A stretch of DNA of 64,000 bases. Source: Haliclona indistincta (taxonomy: Eukaryota > Porifera > Demospongiae > Haplosclerida > Chalinidae). Below, piece by piece: positions 24,101 through 39,100 of the stretch (positions are counted from its first letter, which is position 1; every line of letters begins with the position of its first letter). The stretch spans positions 9,793,271-9,857,270 of the forward strand of contig OZ024789.1 of NCBI GenBank assembly GCA_964017065.1, written 5' to 3'. Under the pieces are notes generated by a model, which saw nothing but the letters and a program-made list of their open reading frames with translations, searched no databases and had not been told where the DNA came from. The translations under genes were made by a program, and so were the position numbers.

Positions 24101-27100
24101 GAATTTTGCACTGAAGCCATAGAAATGCCGTCGCCATAACGTTTAGCGCAGGGGGCGCGCCGAAAACCGGTCAATTTTTTGCGGTTATTTGTATTCTTCA
24201 ATTTGGCTTAATTTTGGGATATTTTAACACTTTTTGATAAAGTTATGGTGTCTGAAGTATGTATGTCGCCAAAAGGCGACATTAGGGGTTAAAGGGTTAA
24301 TGAGTTTTCGTCAAAATTTGCAAATCTGGCTAGAAATGCTCCAAAAGTGTTGAAAATCAACTCTAAGTGTCCTAAATATCATTTTGAGACAGTTTCTGTA
24401 AGAAATAGAGGGTGAAGGATTTCAAGGTGCTTAACCCTTTAATTACTAAATTATCCAGCTGAAATTTTAACCTCGTAAATGCTGACCACTTCTCTCGTGA
24501 ATATCTCGTGTGTCTTTTGAGCTACTGGTCTCAAATTTGCGTCCTTTTACCCCAGTGAGTAGCCGCAATTGCTCACACTCAAGTCGGTCAATATGCCCCT
24601 CCCACTTCGAAAGTGAAGCCGATAAAGTGCAACGACCTCGTCAAATTTTGCTCAAAGTTAGTACTTTGGGGCTGGCTGCTGAAAAGTACACACAAATAGC
24701 AGTGGTTTTGGTGAGTGCAAAATGTAGCCCAGATCATAGAGAATGTCCAAAAATGTGTTTCCGAGCACCCTGAAGCCATAAAATGTCCCAATTTTCTTGG
24801 CGGCCATTTTGTTTTTCCTAAAATGTTGTGAATTTTGCACTGAAGCCATAGAAATGCCGTCGCCATAACGTTTAGCGCAGGGGGCGCGCCGAAAACCGGT
24901 CAATTTTTTGCGGTTATTTGTATTCTTCAATTTGGCTTAATTTTGGGATATTTTAACACTTTTTGATAAAGTTATGGTGTCTGAAGTATGTATGTCGCCA
25001 AAAGGCGACATTAGGGGTTAAAGGGTTAATGAGTTTTCGTCAAAATTTGCAAATCTGGCTAGAAATGCTCCAAAAGTGTTGAAAATCAACTCTAAGTGTC
25101 CTAAATATCATTTTGAGACAGTTTCTGTAAGAAATAGAGGGTGAAGGATTTCAAGGTGCTTAACCCTTTAATTACTAAATTATCCAGCTGAAATTTTAAC
25201 CTCGTAAATGCTGACCACTTCTCTCGTGAATATCTCGTGTGTCTTTTGAGCTACTGGTCTCAAATTTGCGTCCTTTTACCCCAGTGAGTAGCCGCAATTG
25301 CTCACACTCAAGTCGGTCAATATGCCCCTCCCACTTCGAAAGTGAAGCCGATAAAGTGCAACGACCTCGTCAAATTTTGCTCAAAGTTAGTACTTTGGGG
25401 CTGGCTGCTGAAAAGTACACACAAATAGCAGTGGTTTTGGTGAGTGCAAAATGTAGCCCAGATCATAGAGAATGTCCAAAAATGTGTTTCCGAGCACCCT
25501 GAAGCCATAAAATGTCCCAATTTTCTTGGCGGCCATTTTGTTTTTCCTAAAATGTTGTGAATTTTGCACTGAAGCCATAGAAATGCCGTCGCCATAACGT
25601 TTAGCGCAGGGGGCGCGCCGAAAACCGGTCAATTTTTTGCGGTTATTTGTATTCTTCAATTTGGCTTAATTTTGGGATATTTTAACACTTTTTGATAAAG
25701 TTATGGTGTCTGAAGTATGTATGTCGCCAAAAGGCGACATTAGGGGTTAAAGGGTTAATGAGTTTTCGTCAAAATTTGCAAATCTGGCTAGAAATGCTCC
25801 AAAAGTGTTGAAAATCAACTCTAAGTGTCCTAAATATCATTTTGAGACAGTTTCTGTAAGAAATAGAGGGTGAAGGATTTCAAGGTGCTTAACCCTTTAA
25901 TTACTAAATTATCCAGCTGAAATTTTAACCTCGTAAATGCTGACCACTTCTCTCGTGAATATCTCGTGTGTCTTTTGAGCTACTGGTCTCAAATTTGCGT
26001 CCTTTTACCCCAGTGAGTAGCCGCAATTGCTCACACTCAAGTCGGTCAATATGCCCCTCCCACTTCGAAAGTGAAGCCGATAAAGTGCAACGACCTCGTC
26101 AAATTTTGCTCAAAGTTAGTACTTTGGGGCTGGCTGCTGAAAAGTACACACAAATAGCAGTGGTTTTGGTGAGTGCAAAATGTAGCCCAGATCATAGAGA
26201 ATGTCCAAAAATGTGTTTCCGAGCACCCTGAAGCCATAAAATGTCCCAATTTTCTTGGCGGCCATTTTGTTTTTCCTAAAATGTTGTGAATTTTGCACTG
26301 AAGCCATAGAAATGCCGTCGCCATAACGTTTAGCGCAGGGGGCGCGCCGAAAACCGGTCAATTTTTTGCGGTTATTTGTATTCTTCAATTTGGCTTAATT
26401 TTGGGATATTTTAACACTTTTTGATAAAGTTATGGTGTCTGAAGTATGTATGTCGCCAAAAGGCGACATTAGGGGTTAAAGGGTTAATGAGTTTTCGTCA
26501 AAATTTGCAAATCTGGCTAGAAATGCTCCAAAAGTGTTGAAAATCAACTCTAAGTGTCCTAAATATCATTTTGAGACAGTTTCTGTAAGAAATAGAGGGT
26601 GAAGGATTTCAAGGTGCTTAACCCTTTAATTACTAAATTATCCAGCTGAAATTTTAACCTCGTAAATGCTGACCACTTCTCTCGTGAATATCTCGTGTGT
26701 CTTTTGAGCTACTGGTCTCAAATTTGCGTCCTTTTACCCCAGTGAGTAGCCGCAATTGCTCACACTCAAGTCGGTCAATATGCCCCTCCCACTTCGAAAG
26801 TGAAGCCGATAAAGTGCAACGACCTCGTCAAATTTTGCTCAAAGTTAGTACTTTGGGGCTGGCTGCTGAAAAGTACACACAAATAGCAGTGGTTTTGGTG
26901 AGTGCAAAATGTAGCCCAGATCATAGAGAATGTCCAAAAATGTGTTTCCGAGCACCCTGAAGCCATAAAATGTCCCAATTTTCTTGGCGGCCATTTTGTT
27001 TTTCCTAAAATGTTGTGAATTTTGCACTGAAGCCATAGAAATGCCGTCGCCATAACGTTTAGCGCAGGGGGCGCGCCGAAAACCGGTCAATTTTTTGCGG

Positions 27101-30100
27101 TTATTTGTATTCTTCAATTTGGCTTAATTTTGGGATATTTTAACACTTTTTGATAAAGTTATGGTGTCTGAAGTATGTATGTCGCCAAAAGGCGACATTA
27201 GGGGTTAAAGGGTTAATGAGTTTTCGTCAAAATTTGCAAATCTGGCTAGAAATGCTCCAAAAGTGTTGAAAATCAACTCTAAGTGTCCTAAATATCATTT
27301 TGAGACAGTTTCTGTAAGAAATAGAGGGTGAAGGATTTCAAGGTGCTTAACCCTTTAATTACTAAATTATCCAGCTGAAATTTTAACCTCGTAAATGCTG
27401 ACCACTTCTCTCGTGAATATCTCGTGTGTCTTTTGAGCTACTGGTCTCAAATTTGCGTCCTTTTACCCCAGTGAGTAGCCGCAATTGCTCACACTCAAGT
27501 CGGTCAATATGCCCCTCCCACTTCGAAAGTGAAGCCGATAAAGTGCAACGACCTCGTCAAATTTTGCTCAAAGTTAGTACTTTGGGGCTGGCTGCTGAAA
27601 AGTACACACAAATAGCAGTGGTTTTGGTGAGTGCAAAATGTAGCCCAGATCATAGAGAATGTCCAAAAATGTGTTTCCGAGCACCCTGAAGCCATAAAAT
27701 GTCCCAATTTTCTTGGCGGCCATTTTGTTTTTCCTAAAATGTTGTGAATTTTGCACTGAAGCCATAGAAATGCCGTCGCCATAACGTTTAGCGCAGGGGG
27801 CGCGCCGAAAACCGGTCAATTTTTTGCGGTTATTTGTATTCTTCAATTTGGCTTAATTTTGGGATATTTTAACACTTTTTGATAAAGTTATGGTGTCTGA
27901 AGTATGTATGTCGCCAAAAGGCGACATTAGGGGTTAAAGGGTTAATGAGTTTTCGTCAAAATTTGCAAATCTGGCTAGAAATGCTCCAAAAGTGTTGAAA
28001 ATCAACTCTAAGTGTCCTAAATATCATTTTGAGACAGTTTCTGTAAGAAATAGAGGGTGAAGGATTTCAAGGTGCTTAACCCTTTAATTACTAAATTATC
28101 CAGCTGAAATTTTAACCTCGTAAATGCTGACCACTTCTCTCGTGAATATCTCGTGTGTCTTTTGAGCTACTGGTCTCAAATTTGCGTCCTTTTACCCCAG
28201 TGAGTAGCCGCAATTGCTCACACTCAAGTCGGTCAATATGCCCCTCCCACTTCGAAAGTGAAGCCGATAAAGTGCAACGACCTCGTCAAATTTTGCTCAA
28301 AGTTAGTACTTTGGGGCTGGCTGCTGAAAAGTACACACAAATAGCAGTGGTTTTGGTGAGTGCAAAATGTAGCCCAGATCATAGAGAATGTCCAAAAATG
28401 TGTTTCCGAGCACCCTGAAGCCATAAAATGTCCCAATTTTCTTGGCGGCCATTTTGTTTTTCCTAAAATGTTGTGAATTTTGCACTGAAGCCATAGAAAT
28501 GCCGTCGCCATAACGTTTAGCGCAGGGGGCGCGCCGAAAACCGGTCAATTTTTTGCGGTTATTTGTATTCTTCAATTTGGCTTAATTTTGGGATATTTTA
28601 ACACTTTTTGATAAAGTTATGGTGTCTGAAGTATGTATGTCGCCAAAAGGCGACATTAGGGGTTAAAGGGTTAATGAGTTTTCGTCAAAATTTGCAAATC
28701 TGGCTAGAAATGCTCCAAAAGTGTTGAAAATCAACTCTAAGTGTCCTAAATATCATTTTGAGACAGTTTCTGTAAGAAATAGAGGGTGAAGGATTTCAAG
28801 GTGCTTAACCCTTTAATTACTAAATTATCCAGCTGAAATTTTAACCTCGTAAATGCTGACCACTTCTCTCGTGAATATCTCGTGTGTCTTTTGAGCTACT
28901 GGTCTCAAATTTGCGTCCTTTTACCCCAGTGAGTAGCCGCAATTGCTCACACTCAAGTCGGTCAATATGCCCCTCCCACTTCGAAAGTGAAGCCGATAAA
29001 GTGCAACGACCTCGTCAAATTTTGCTCAAAGTTAGTACTTTGGGGCTGGCTGCTGAAAAGTACACACAAATAGCAGTGGTTTTGGTGAGTGCAAAATGTA
29101 GCCCAGATCATAGAGAATGTCCAAAAATGTGTTTCCGAGCACCCTGAAGCCATAAAATGTCCCAATTTTCTTGGCGGCCATTTTGTTTTTCCTAAAATGT
29201 TGTGAATTTTGCACTGAAGCCATAGAAATGCCGTCGCCATAACGTTTAGCGCAGGGGGCGCGCCGAAAACCGGTCAATTTTTTGCGGTTATTTGTATTCT
29301 TCAATTTGGCTTAATTTTGGGATATTTTAACACTTTTTGATAAAGTTATGGTGTCTGAAGTATGTATGTCGCCAAAAGGCGACATTAGGGGTTAAAGGGT
29401 TAATGAGTTTTCGTCAAAATTTGCAAATCTGGCTAGAAATGCTCCAAAAGTGTTGAAAATCAACTCTAAGTGTCCTAAATATCATTTTGAGACAGTTTCT
29501 GTAAGAAATAGAGGGTGAAGGATTTCAAGGTGCTTAACCCTTTAATTACTAAATTATCCAGCTGAAATTTTAACCTCGTAAATGCTGACCACTTCTCTCG
29601 TGAATATCTCGTGTGTCTTTTGAGCTACTGGTCTCAAATTTGCGTCCTTTTACCCCAGTGAGTAGCCGCAATTGCTCACACTCAAGTCGGTCAATATGCC
29701 CCTCCCACTTCGAAAGTGAAGCCGATAAAGTGCAACGACCTCGTCAAATTTTGCTCAAAGTTAGTACTTTGGGGCTGGCTGCTGAAAAGTACACACAAAT
29801 AGCAGTGGTTTTGGTGAGTGCAAAATGTAGCCCAGATCATAGAGAATGTCCAAAAATGTGTTTCCGAGCACCCTGAAGCCATAAAATGTCCCAATTTTCT
29901 TGGCGGCCATTTTGTTTTTCCTAAAATGTTGTGAATTTTGCACTGAAGCCATAGAAATGCCGTCGCCATAACGTTTAGCGCAGGGGGCGCGCCGAAAACC
30001 GGTCAATTTTTTGCGGTTATTTGTATTCTTCAATTTGGCTTAATTTTGGGATATTTTAACACTTTTTGATAAAGTTATGGTGTCTGAAGTATGTATGTCG

Positions 30101-33100
30101 CCAAAAGGCGACATTAGGGGTTAAAGGGTTAATGAGTTTTCGTCAAAATTTGCAAATCTGGCTAGAAATGCTCCAAAAGTGTTGAAAATCAACTCTAAGT
30201 GTCCTAAATATCATTTTGAGACAGTTTCTGTAAGAAATAGAGGGTGAAGGATTTCAAGGTGCTTAACCCTTTAATTACTAAATTATCCAGCTGAAATTTT
30301 AACCTCGTAAATGCTGACCACTTCTCTCGTGAATATCTCGTGTGTCTTTTGAGCTACTGGTCTCAAATTTGCGTCCTTTTACCCCAGTGAGTAGCCGCAA
30401 TTGCTCACACTCAAGTCGGTCAATATGCCCCTCCCACTTCGAAAGTGAAGCCGATAAAGTGCAACGACCTCGTCAAATTTTGCTCAAAGTTAGTACTTTG
30501 GGGCTGGCTGCTGAAAAGTACACACAAATAGCAGTGGTTTTGGTGAGTGCAAAATGTAGCCCAGATCATAGAGAATGTCCAAAAATGTGTTTCCGAGCAC
30601 CCTGAAGCCATAAAATGTCCCAATTTTCTTGGCGGCCATTTTGTTTTTCCTAAAATGTTGTGAATTTTGCACTGAAGCCATAGAAATGCCGTCGCCATAA
30701 CGTTTAGCGCAGGGGGCGCGCCGAAAACCGGTCAATTTTTTGCGGTTATTTGTATTCTTCAATTTGGCTTAATTTTGGGATATTTTAACACTTTTTGATA
30801 AAGTTATGGTGTCTGAAGTATGTATGTCGCCAAAAGGCGACATTAGGGGTTAAAGGGTTAATGAGTTTTCGTCAAAATTTGCAAATCTGGCTAGAAATGC
30901 TCCAAAAGTGTTGAAAATCAACTCTAAGTGTCCTAAATATCATTTTGAGACAGTTTCTGTAAGAAATAGAGGGTGAAGGATTTCAAGGTGCTTAACCCTT
31001 TAATTACTAAATTATCCAGCTGAAATTTTAACCTCGTAAATGCTGACCACTTCTCTCGTGAATATCTCGTGTGTCTTTTGAGCTACTGGTCTCAAATTTG
31101 CGTCCTTTTACCCCAGTGAGTAGCCGCAATTGCTCACACTCAAGTCGGTCAATATGCCCCTCCCACTTCGAAAGTGAAGCCGATAAAGTGCAACGACCTC
31201 GTCAAATTTTGCTCAAAGTTAGTACTTTGGGGCTGGCTGCTGAAAAGTACACACAAATAGCAGTGGTTTTGGTGAGTGCAAAATGTAGCCCAGATCATAG
31301 AGAATGTCCAAAAATGTGTTTCCGAGCACCCTGAAGCCATAAAATGTCCCAATTTTCTTGGCGGCCATTTTGTTTTTCCTAAAATGTTGTGAATTTTGCA
31401 CTGAAGCCATAGAAATGCCGTCGCCATAACGTTTAGCGCAGGGGGCGCGCCGAAAACCGGTCAATTTTTTGCGGTTATTTGTATTCTTCAATTTGGCTTA
31501 ATTTTGGGATATTTTAACACTTTTTGATAAAGTTATGGTGTCTGAAGTATGTATGTCGCCAAAAGGCGACATTAGGGGTTAAAGGGTTAATGAGTTTTCG
31601 TCAAAATTTGCAAATCTGGCTAGAAATGCTCCAAAAGTGTTGAAAATCAACTCTAAGTGTCCTAAATATCATTTTGAGACAGTTTCTGTAAGAAATAGAG
31701 GGTGAAGGATTTCAAGGTGCTTAACCCTTTAATTACTAAATTATCCAGCTGAAATTTTAACCTCGTAAATGCTGACCACTTCTCTCGTGAATATCTCGTG
31801 TGTCTTTTGAGCTACTGGTCTCAAATTTGCGTCCTTTTACCCCAGTGAGTAGCCGCAATTGCTCACACTCAAGTCGGTCAATATGCCCCTCCCACTTCGA
31901 AAGTGAAGCCGATAAAGTGCAACGACCTCGTCAAATTTTGCTCAAAGTTAGTACTTTGGGGCTGGCTGCTGAAAAGTACACACAAATAGCAGTGGTTTTG
32001 GTGAGTGCAAAATGTAGCCCAGATCATAGAGAATGTCCAAAAATGTGTTTCCGAGCACCCTGAAGCCATAAAATGTCCCAATTTTCTTGGCGGCCATTTT
32101 GTTTTTCCTAAAATGTTGTGAATTTTGCACTGAAGCCATAGAAATGCCGTCGCCATAACGTTTAGCGCAGGGGGCGCGCCGAAAACCGGTCAATTTTTTG
32201 CGGTTATTTGTATTCTTCAATTTGGCTTAATTTTGGGATATTTTAACACTTTTTGATAAAGTTATGGTGTCTGAAGTATGTATGTCGCCAAAAGGCGACA
32301 TTAGGGGTTAAAGGGTTAATGAGTTTTCGTCAAAATTTGCAAATCTGGCTAGAAATGCTCCAAAAGTGTTGAAAATCAACTCTAAGTGTCCTAAATATCA
32401 TTTTGAGACAGTTTCTGTAAGAAATAGAGGGTGAAGGATTTCAAGGTGCTTAACCCTTTAATTACTAAATTATCCAGCTGAAATTTTAACCTCGTAAATG
32501 CTGACCACTTCTCTCGTGAATATCTCGTGTGTCTTTTGAGCTACTGGTCTCAAATTTGCGTCCTTTTACCCCAGTGAGTAGCCGCAATTGCTCACACTCA
32601 AGTCGGTCAATATGCCCCTCCCACTTCGAAAGTGAAGCCGATAAAGTGCAACGACCTCGTCAAATTTTGCTCAAAGTTAGTACTTTGGGGCTGGCTGCTG
32701 AAAAGTACACACAAATAGCAGTGGTTTTGGTGAGTGCAAAATGTAGCCCAGATCATAGAGAATGTCCAAAAATGTGTTTCCGAGCACCCTGAAGCCATAA
32801 AATGTCCCAATTTTCTTGGCGGCCATTTTGTTTTTCCTAAAATGTTGTGAATTTTGCACTGAAGCCATAGAAATGCCGTCGCCATAACGTTTAGCGCAGG
32901 GGGCGCGCCGAAAACCGGTCAATTTTTTGCGGTTATTTGCATTCTTCAATTTGGCTTAATTTTGGGATATTTTAACACTTTTTGATAAAGTTATGGTGTC
33001 TGAAGTATGTATGTCGCCAAAAGGCGACATTAGGGGTTAAAGGGTTAATGAGTTTTCGTCAAAATTTGCAAATCTGGCTAGAAATGCTCCAAAAGTGTTG

Positions 33101-36100
33101 AAAATCAACTCTAAGTGTCCTAAATATCATTTTGAGACAGTTTCTGTAAGAAATAGAGGGTGAAGGATTTCAAGGTGCTTAACCCTTTAATTACTAAATT
33201 ATCCAGCTGAAATTTTAACCTCGTAAATGCTGACCACTTCTCTCGTGAATATCTCGTGTGTCTTTTGAGCTACTGGTCTCAAATTTGCGTCCTTTTACCC
33301 CAGTGAGTAGCCGCAATTGCTCACACTCAAGTCGGTCAATATGCCCCTCCCACTTCGAAAGTGAAGCCGATAAAGTGCAACGACCTCGTCAAATTTTGCT
33401 CAAAGTTAGTACTTTGGGGCTGGCTGCTGAAAAGTACACACAAATAGCAGTGGTTTTGGTGAGTGCAAAATGTAGCCCAGATCATAGAGAATGTCCAAAA
33501 ATGTGTTTCCGAGCACCCTGAAGCCATAAAATGTCCCAATTTTCTTGGCGGCCATTTTGTTTTTCCTAAAATGTTGTGAATTTTGCACTGAAGCCATAGA
33601 AATGCCGTCGCCATAACGTTTAGCGCAGGGGGCGCGCCGAAAACCGGTCAATTTTTTGCGGTTATTTGTATTCTTCAATTTGGCTTAATTTTGGGATATT
33701 TTAACACTTTTTGATAAAGTTATGGTGTCTGAAGTATGTATGTCGCCAAAAGGCGACATTAGGGGTTAAAGGGTTAATGAGTTTTCGTCAAAATTTGCAA
33801 ATCTGGCTAGAAATGCTCCAAAAGTGTTGAAAATCAACTCTAAGTGTCCTAAATATCATTTTGAGACAGTTTCTGTAAGAAATAGAGGGTGAAGGATTTC
33901 AAGGTGCTTAACCCTTTAATTACTAAATTATCCAGCTGAAATTTTAACCTCGTAAATGCTGACCACTTCTCTCGTGAATATCTCGTGTGTCTTTTGAGCT
34001 ACTGGTCTCAAATTTGCGTCCTTTTACCCCAGTGAGTAGCCGCAATTGCTCACACTCAAGTCGGTCAATATGCCCCTCCCACTTCGAAAGTGAAGCCGAT
34101 AAAGTGCAACGACCTCGTCAAATTTTGCTCAAAGTTAGTACTTTGGGGCTGGCTGCTGAAAAGTACACACAAATAGCAGTGGTTTTGGTGAGTGCAAAAT
34201 GTAGCCCAGATCATAGAGAATGTCCAAAAATGTGTTTCCGAGCACCCTGAAGCCATAAAATGTCCCAATTTTCTTGGCGGCCATTTTGTTTTTCCTAAAA
34301 TGTTGTGAATTTTGCACTGAAGCCATAGAAATGCCGTCGCCATAACGTTTAGCGCAGGGGGCGCGCCGAAAACCGGTCAATTTTTTGCGGTTATTTGTAT
34401 TCTTCAATTTGGCTTAATTTTGGGATATTTTAACACTTTTTGATAAAGTTATGGTGTCTGAAGTATGTATGTCGCCAAAAGGCGACATTAGGGGTTAAAG
34501 GGTTAATGAGTTTTCGTCAAAATTTGCAAATCTGGCTAGAAATGCTCCAAAAGTGTTGAAAATCAACTCTAAGTGTCCTAAATATCATTTTGAGACAGTT
34601 TCTGTAAGAAATAGAGGGTGAAGGATTTCAAGGTGCTTAACCCTTTAATTACTAAATTATCCAGCTGAAATTTTAACCTCGTAAATGCTGACCACTTCTC
34701 TCGTGAATATCTCGTGTGTCTTTTGAGCTACTGGTCTCAAATTTGCGTCCTTTTACCCCAGTGAGTAGCCGCAATTGCTCACACTCAAGTCGGTCAATAT
34801 GCCCCTCCCACTTCGAAAGTGAAGCCGATAAAGTGCAACGACCTCGTCAAATTTTGCTCAAAGTTAGTACTTTGGGGCTGGCTGCTGAAAAGTACACACA
34901 AATAGCAGTGGTTTTGGTGAGTGCAAAATGTAGCCCAGATCATAGAGAATGTCCAAAAATGTGTTTCCGAGCACCCTGAAGCCATAAAATGTCCCAATTT
35001 TCTTGGCGGCCATTTTGTTTTTCCTAAAATGTTGTGAATTTTGCACTGAAGCCATAGAAATGCCGTCGCCATAACGTTTAGCGCAGGGGGCGCGCCGAAA
35101 ACCGGTCAATTTTTTGCGGTTATTTGCATTCTTCAATTTGGCTTAATTTTGGGATATTTTAACACTTTTTGATAAAGTTATGGTGTCTGAAGTATGTATG
35201 TCGCCAAAAGGCGACATTAGGGGTTAAAGGGTTAATGAGTTTTCGTCAAAATTTGCAAATCTGGCTAGAAATGCTCCAAAAGTGTTGAAAATCAACTCTA
35301 AGTGTCCTAAATATCATTTTGAGACAGTTTCTGTAAGAAATAGAGGGTGAAGGATTTCAAGGTGCTTAACCCTTTAATTACTAAATTATCCAGCTGAAAT
35401 TTTAACCTCGTAAATGCTGACCACTTCTCTCGTGAATATCTCGTGTGTCTTTTGAGCTACTGGTCTCAAATTTGCGTCCTTTTACCCCAGTGAGTAGCCG
35501 CAATTGCTCACACTCAAGTCGGTCAATATGCCCCTCCCACTTCGAAAGTGAAGCCGATAAAGTGCAACGACCTCGTCAAATTTTGCTCAAAGTTAGTACT
35601 TTGGGGCTGGCTGCTGAAAAGTACACACAAATAGCAGTGGTTTTGGTGAGTGCAAAATGTAGCCCAGATCATAGAGAATGTCCAAAAATGTGTTTCCGAG
35701 CACCCTGAAGCCATAAAATGTCCCAATTTTCTTGGCGGCCATTTTGTTTTTCCTAAAATGTTGTGAATTTTGCACTGAAGCCATAGAAATGCCGTCGCCA
35801 TAACGTTTAGCGCAGGGGGCGCGCCGAAAACCGGTCAATTTTTTGCGGTTATTTGTATTCTTCAATTTGGCTTAATTTTGGGATATTTTAACACTTTTTG
35901 ATAAAGTTATGGTGTCTGAAGTATGTATGTCGCCAAAAGGCGACATTAGGGGTTAAAGGGTTAATGAGTTTTCGTCAAAATTTGCAAATCTGGCTAGAAA
36001 TGCTCCAAAAGTGTTGAAAATCAACTCTAAGTGTCCTAAATATCATTTTGAGACAGTTTCTGTAAGAAATAGAGGGTGAAGGATTTCAAGGTGCTTAACC

Positions 36101-39100
36101 CTTTAATTACTAAATTATCCAGCTGAAATTTTAACCTCGTAAATGCTGACCACTTCTCTCGTGAATATCTCGTGTGTCTTTTGAGCTACTGGTCTCAAAT
36201 TTGCGTCCTTTTACCCCAGTGAGTAGCCGCAATTGCTCACACTCAAGTCGGTCAATATGCCCCTCCCACTTCGAAAGTGAAGCCGATAAAGTGCAACGAC
36301 CTCGTCAAATTTTGCTCAAAGTTAGTACTTTGGGGCTGGCTGCTGAAAAGTACACACAAATAGCAGTGGTTTTGGTGAGTGCAAAATGTAGCCCAGATCA
36401 TAGAGAATGTCCAAAAATGTGTTTCCGAGCACCCTGAAGCCATAAAATGTCCCAATTTTCTTGGCGGCCATTTTGTTTTTCCTAAAATGTTGTGAATTTT
36501 GCACTGAAGCCATAGAAATGCCGTCGCCATAACGTTTAGCGCAGGGGGCGCGCCGAAAACCGGTCAATTTTTTGCGGTTATTTGTATTCTTCAATTTGGC
36601 TTAATTTTGGGATATTTTAACACTTTTTGATAAAGTTATGGTGTCTGAAGTATGTATGTCGCCAAAAGGCGACATTAGGGGTTAAAGGGTTAATGAGTTT
36701 TCGTCAAAATTTGCAAATCTGGCTAGAAATGCTCCAAAAGTGTTGAAAATCAACTCTAAGTGTCCTAAATATCATTTTGAGACAGTTTCTGTAAGAAATA
36801 GAGGGTGAAGGATTTCAAGGTGCTTAACCCTTTAATTACTAAATTATCCAGCTGAAATTTTAACCTCGTAAATGCTGACCACTTCTCTCGTGAATATCTC
36901 GTGTGTCTTTTGAGCTACTGGTCTCAAATTTGCGTCCTTTTACCCCAGTGAGTAGCCGCAATTGCTCACACTCAAGTCGGTCAATATGCCCCTCCCACTT
37001 CGAAAGTGAAGCCGATAAAGTGCAACGACCTCGTCAAATTTTGCTCAAAGTTAGTACTTTGGGGCTGGCTGCTGAAAAGTACACACAAATAGCAGTGGTT
37101 TTGGTGAGTGCAAAATGTAGCCCAGATCATAGAGAATGTCCAAAAATGTGTTTCCGAGCACCCTGAAGCCATAAAATGTCCCAATTTTCTTGGCGGCCAT
37201 TTTGTTTTTCCTAAAATGTTGTGAATTTTGCACTGAAGCCATAGAAATGCCGTCGCCATAACGTTTAGCGCAGGGGGCGCGCCGAAAACCGGTCAATTTT
37301 TTGCGGTTATTTGTATTCTTCAATTTGGCTTAATTTTGGGATATTTTAACACTTTTTGATAAAGTTATGGTGTCTGAAGTATGTATGTCGCCAAAAGGCG
37401 ACATTAGGGGTTAAAGGGTTAATGAGTTTTCGTCAAAATTTGCAAATCTGGCTAGAAATGCTCCAAAAGTGTTGAAAATCAACTCTAAGTGTCCTAAATA
37501 TCATTTTGAGACAGTTTCTGTAAGAAATAGAGGGTGAAGGATTTCAAGGTGCTTAACCCTTTAATTACTAAATTATCCAGCTGAAATTTTAACCTCGTAA
37601 ATGCTGACCACTTCTCTCGTGAATATCTCGTGTGTCTTTTGAGCTACTGGTCTCAAATTTGCGTCCTTTTACCCCAGTGAGTAGCCGCAATTGCTCACAC
37701 TCAAGTCGGTCAATATGCCCCTCCCACTTCGAAAGTGAAGCCGATAAAGTGCAACGACCTCGTCAAATTTTGCTCAAAGTTAGTACTTTGGGGCTGGCTG
37801 CTGAAAAGTACACACAAATAGCAGTGGTTTTGGTGAGTGCAAAATGTAGCCCAGATCATAGAGAATGTCCAAAAATGTGTTTCCGAGCACCCTGAAGCCA
37901 TAAAATGTCCCAATTTTCTTGGCGGCCATTTTGTTTTTCCTAAAATGTTGTGAATTTTGCACTGAAGCCATAGAAATGCCGTCGCCATAACGTTTAGCGC
38001 AGGGGGCGCGCCGAAAACCGGTCAATTTTTTGCGGTTATTTGTATTCTTCAATTTGGCTTAATTTTGGGATATTTTAACACTTTTTGATAAAGTTATGGT
38101 GTCTGAAGTATGTATGTCGCCAAAAGGCGACATTAGGGGTTAAAGGGTTAATGAGTTTTCGTCAAAATTTGCAAATCTGGCTAGAAATGCTCCAAAAGTG
38201 TTGAAAATCAACTCTAAGTGTCCTAAATATCATTTTGAGACAGTTTCTGTAAGAAATAGAGGGTGAAGGATTTCAAGGTGCTTAACCCTTTAATTACTAA
38301 ATTATCCAGCTGAAATTTTAACCTCGTAAATGCTGACCACTTCTCTCGTGAATATCTCGTGTGTCTTTTGAGCTACTGGTCTCAAATTTGCGTCCTTTTA
38401 CCCCAGTGAGTAGCCGCAATTGCTCACACTCAAGTCGGTCAATATGCCCCTCCCACTTCGAAAGTGAAGCCGATAAAGTGCAACGACCTCGTCAAATTTT
38501 GCTCAAAGTTAGTACTTTGGGGCTGGCTGCTGAAAAGTACACACAAATAGCAGTGGTTTTGGTGAGTGCAAAATGTAGCCCAGATCATAGAGAATGTCCA
38601 AAAATGTGTTTCCGAGCACCCTGAAGCCATAAAATGTCCCAATTTTCTTGGCGGCCATTTTGTTTTTCCTAAAATGTTGTGAATTTTGCACTGAAGCCAT
38701 AGAAATGCCGTCGCCATAACGTTTAGCGCAGGGGGCGCGCCGAAAACCGGTCAATTTTTTGCGGTTATTTGTATTCTTCAATTTGGCTTAATTTTGGGAT
38801 ATTTTAACACTTTTTGATAAAGTTATGGTGTCTGAAGTATGTATGTCGCCAAAAGGCGACATTAGGGGTTAAAGGGTTAATGAGTTTTCGTCAAAATTTG
38901 CAAATCTGGCTAGAAATGCTCCAAAAGTGTTGAAAATCAACTCTAAGTGTCCTAAATATCATTTTGAGACAGTTTCTGTAAGAAATAGAGGGTGAAGGAT
39001 TTCAAGGTGCTTAACCCTTTAATTACTAAATTATCCAGCTGAAATTTTAACCTCGTAAATGCTGACCACTTCTCTCGTGAATATCTCGTGTGTCTTTTGA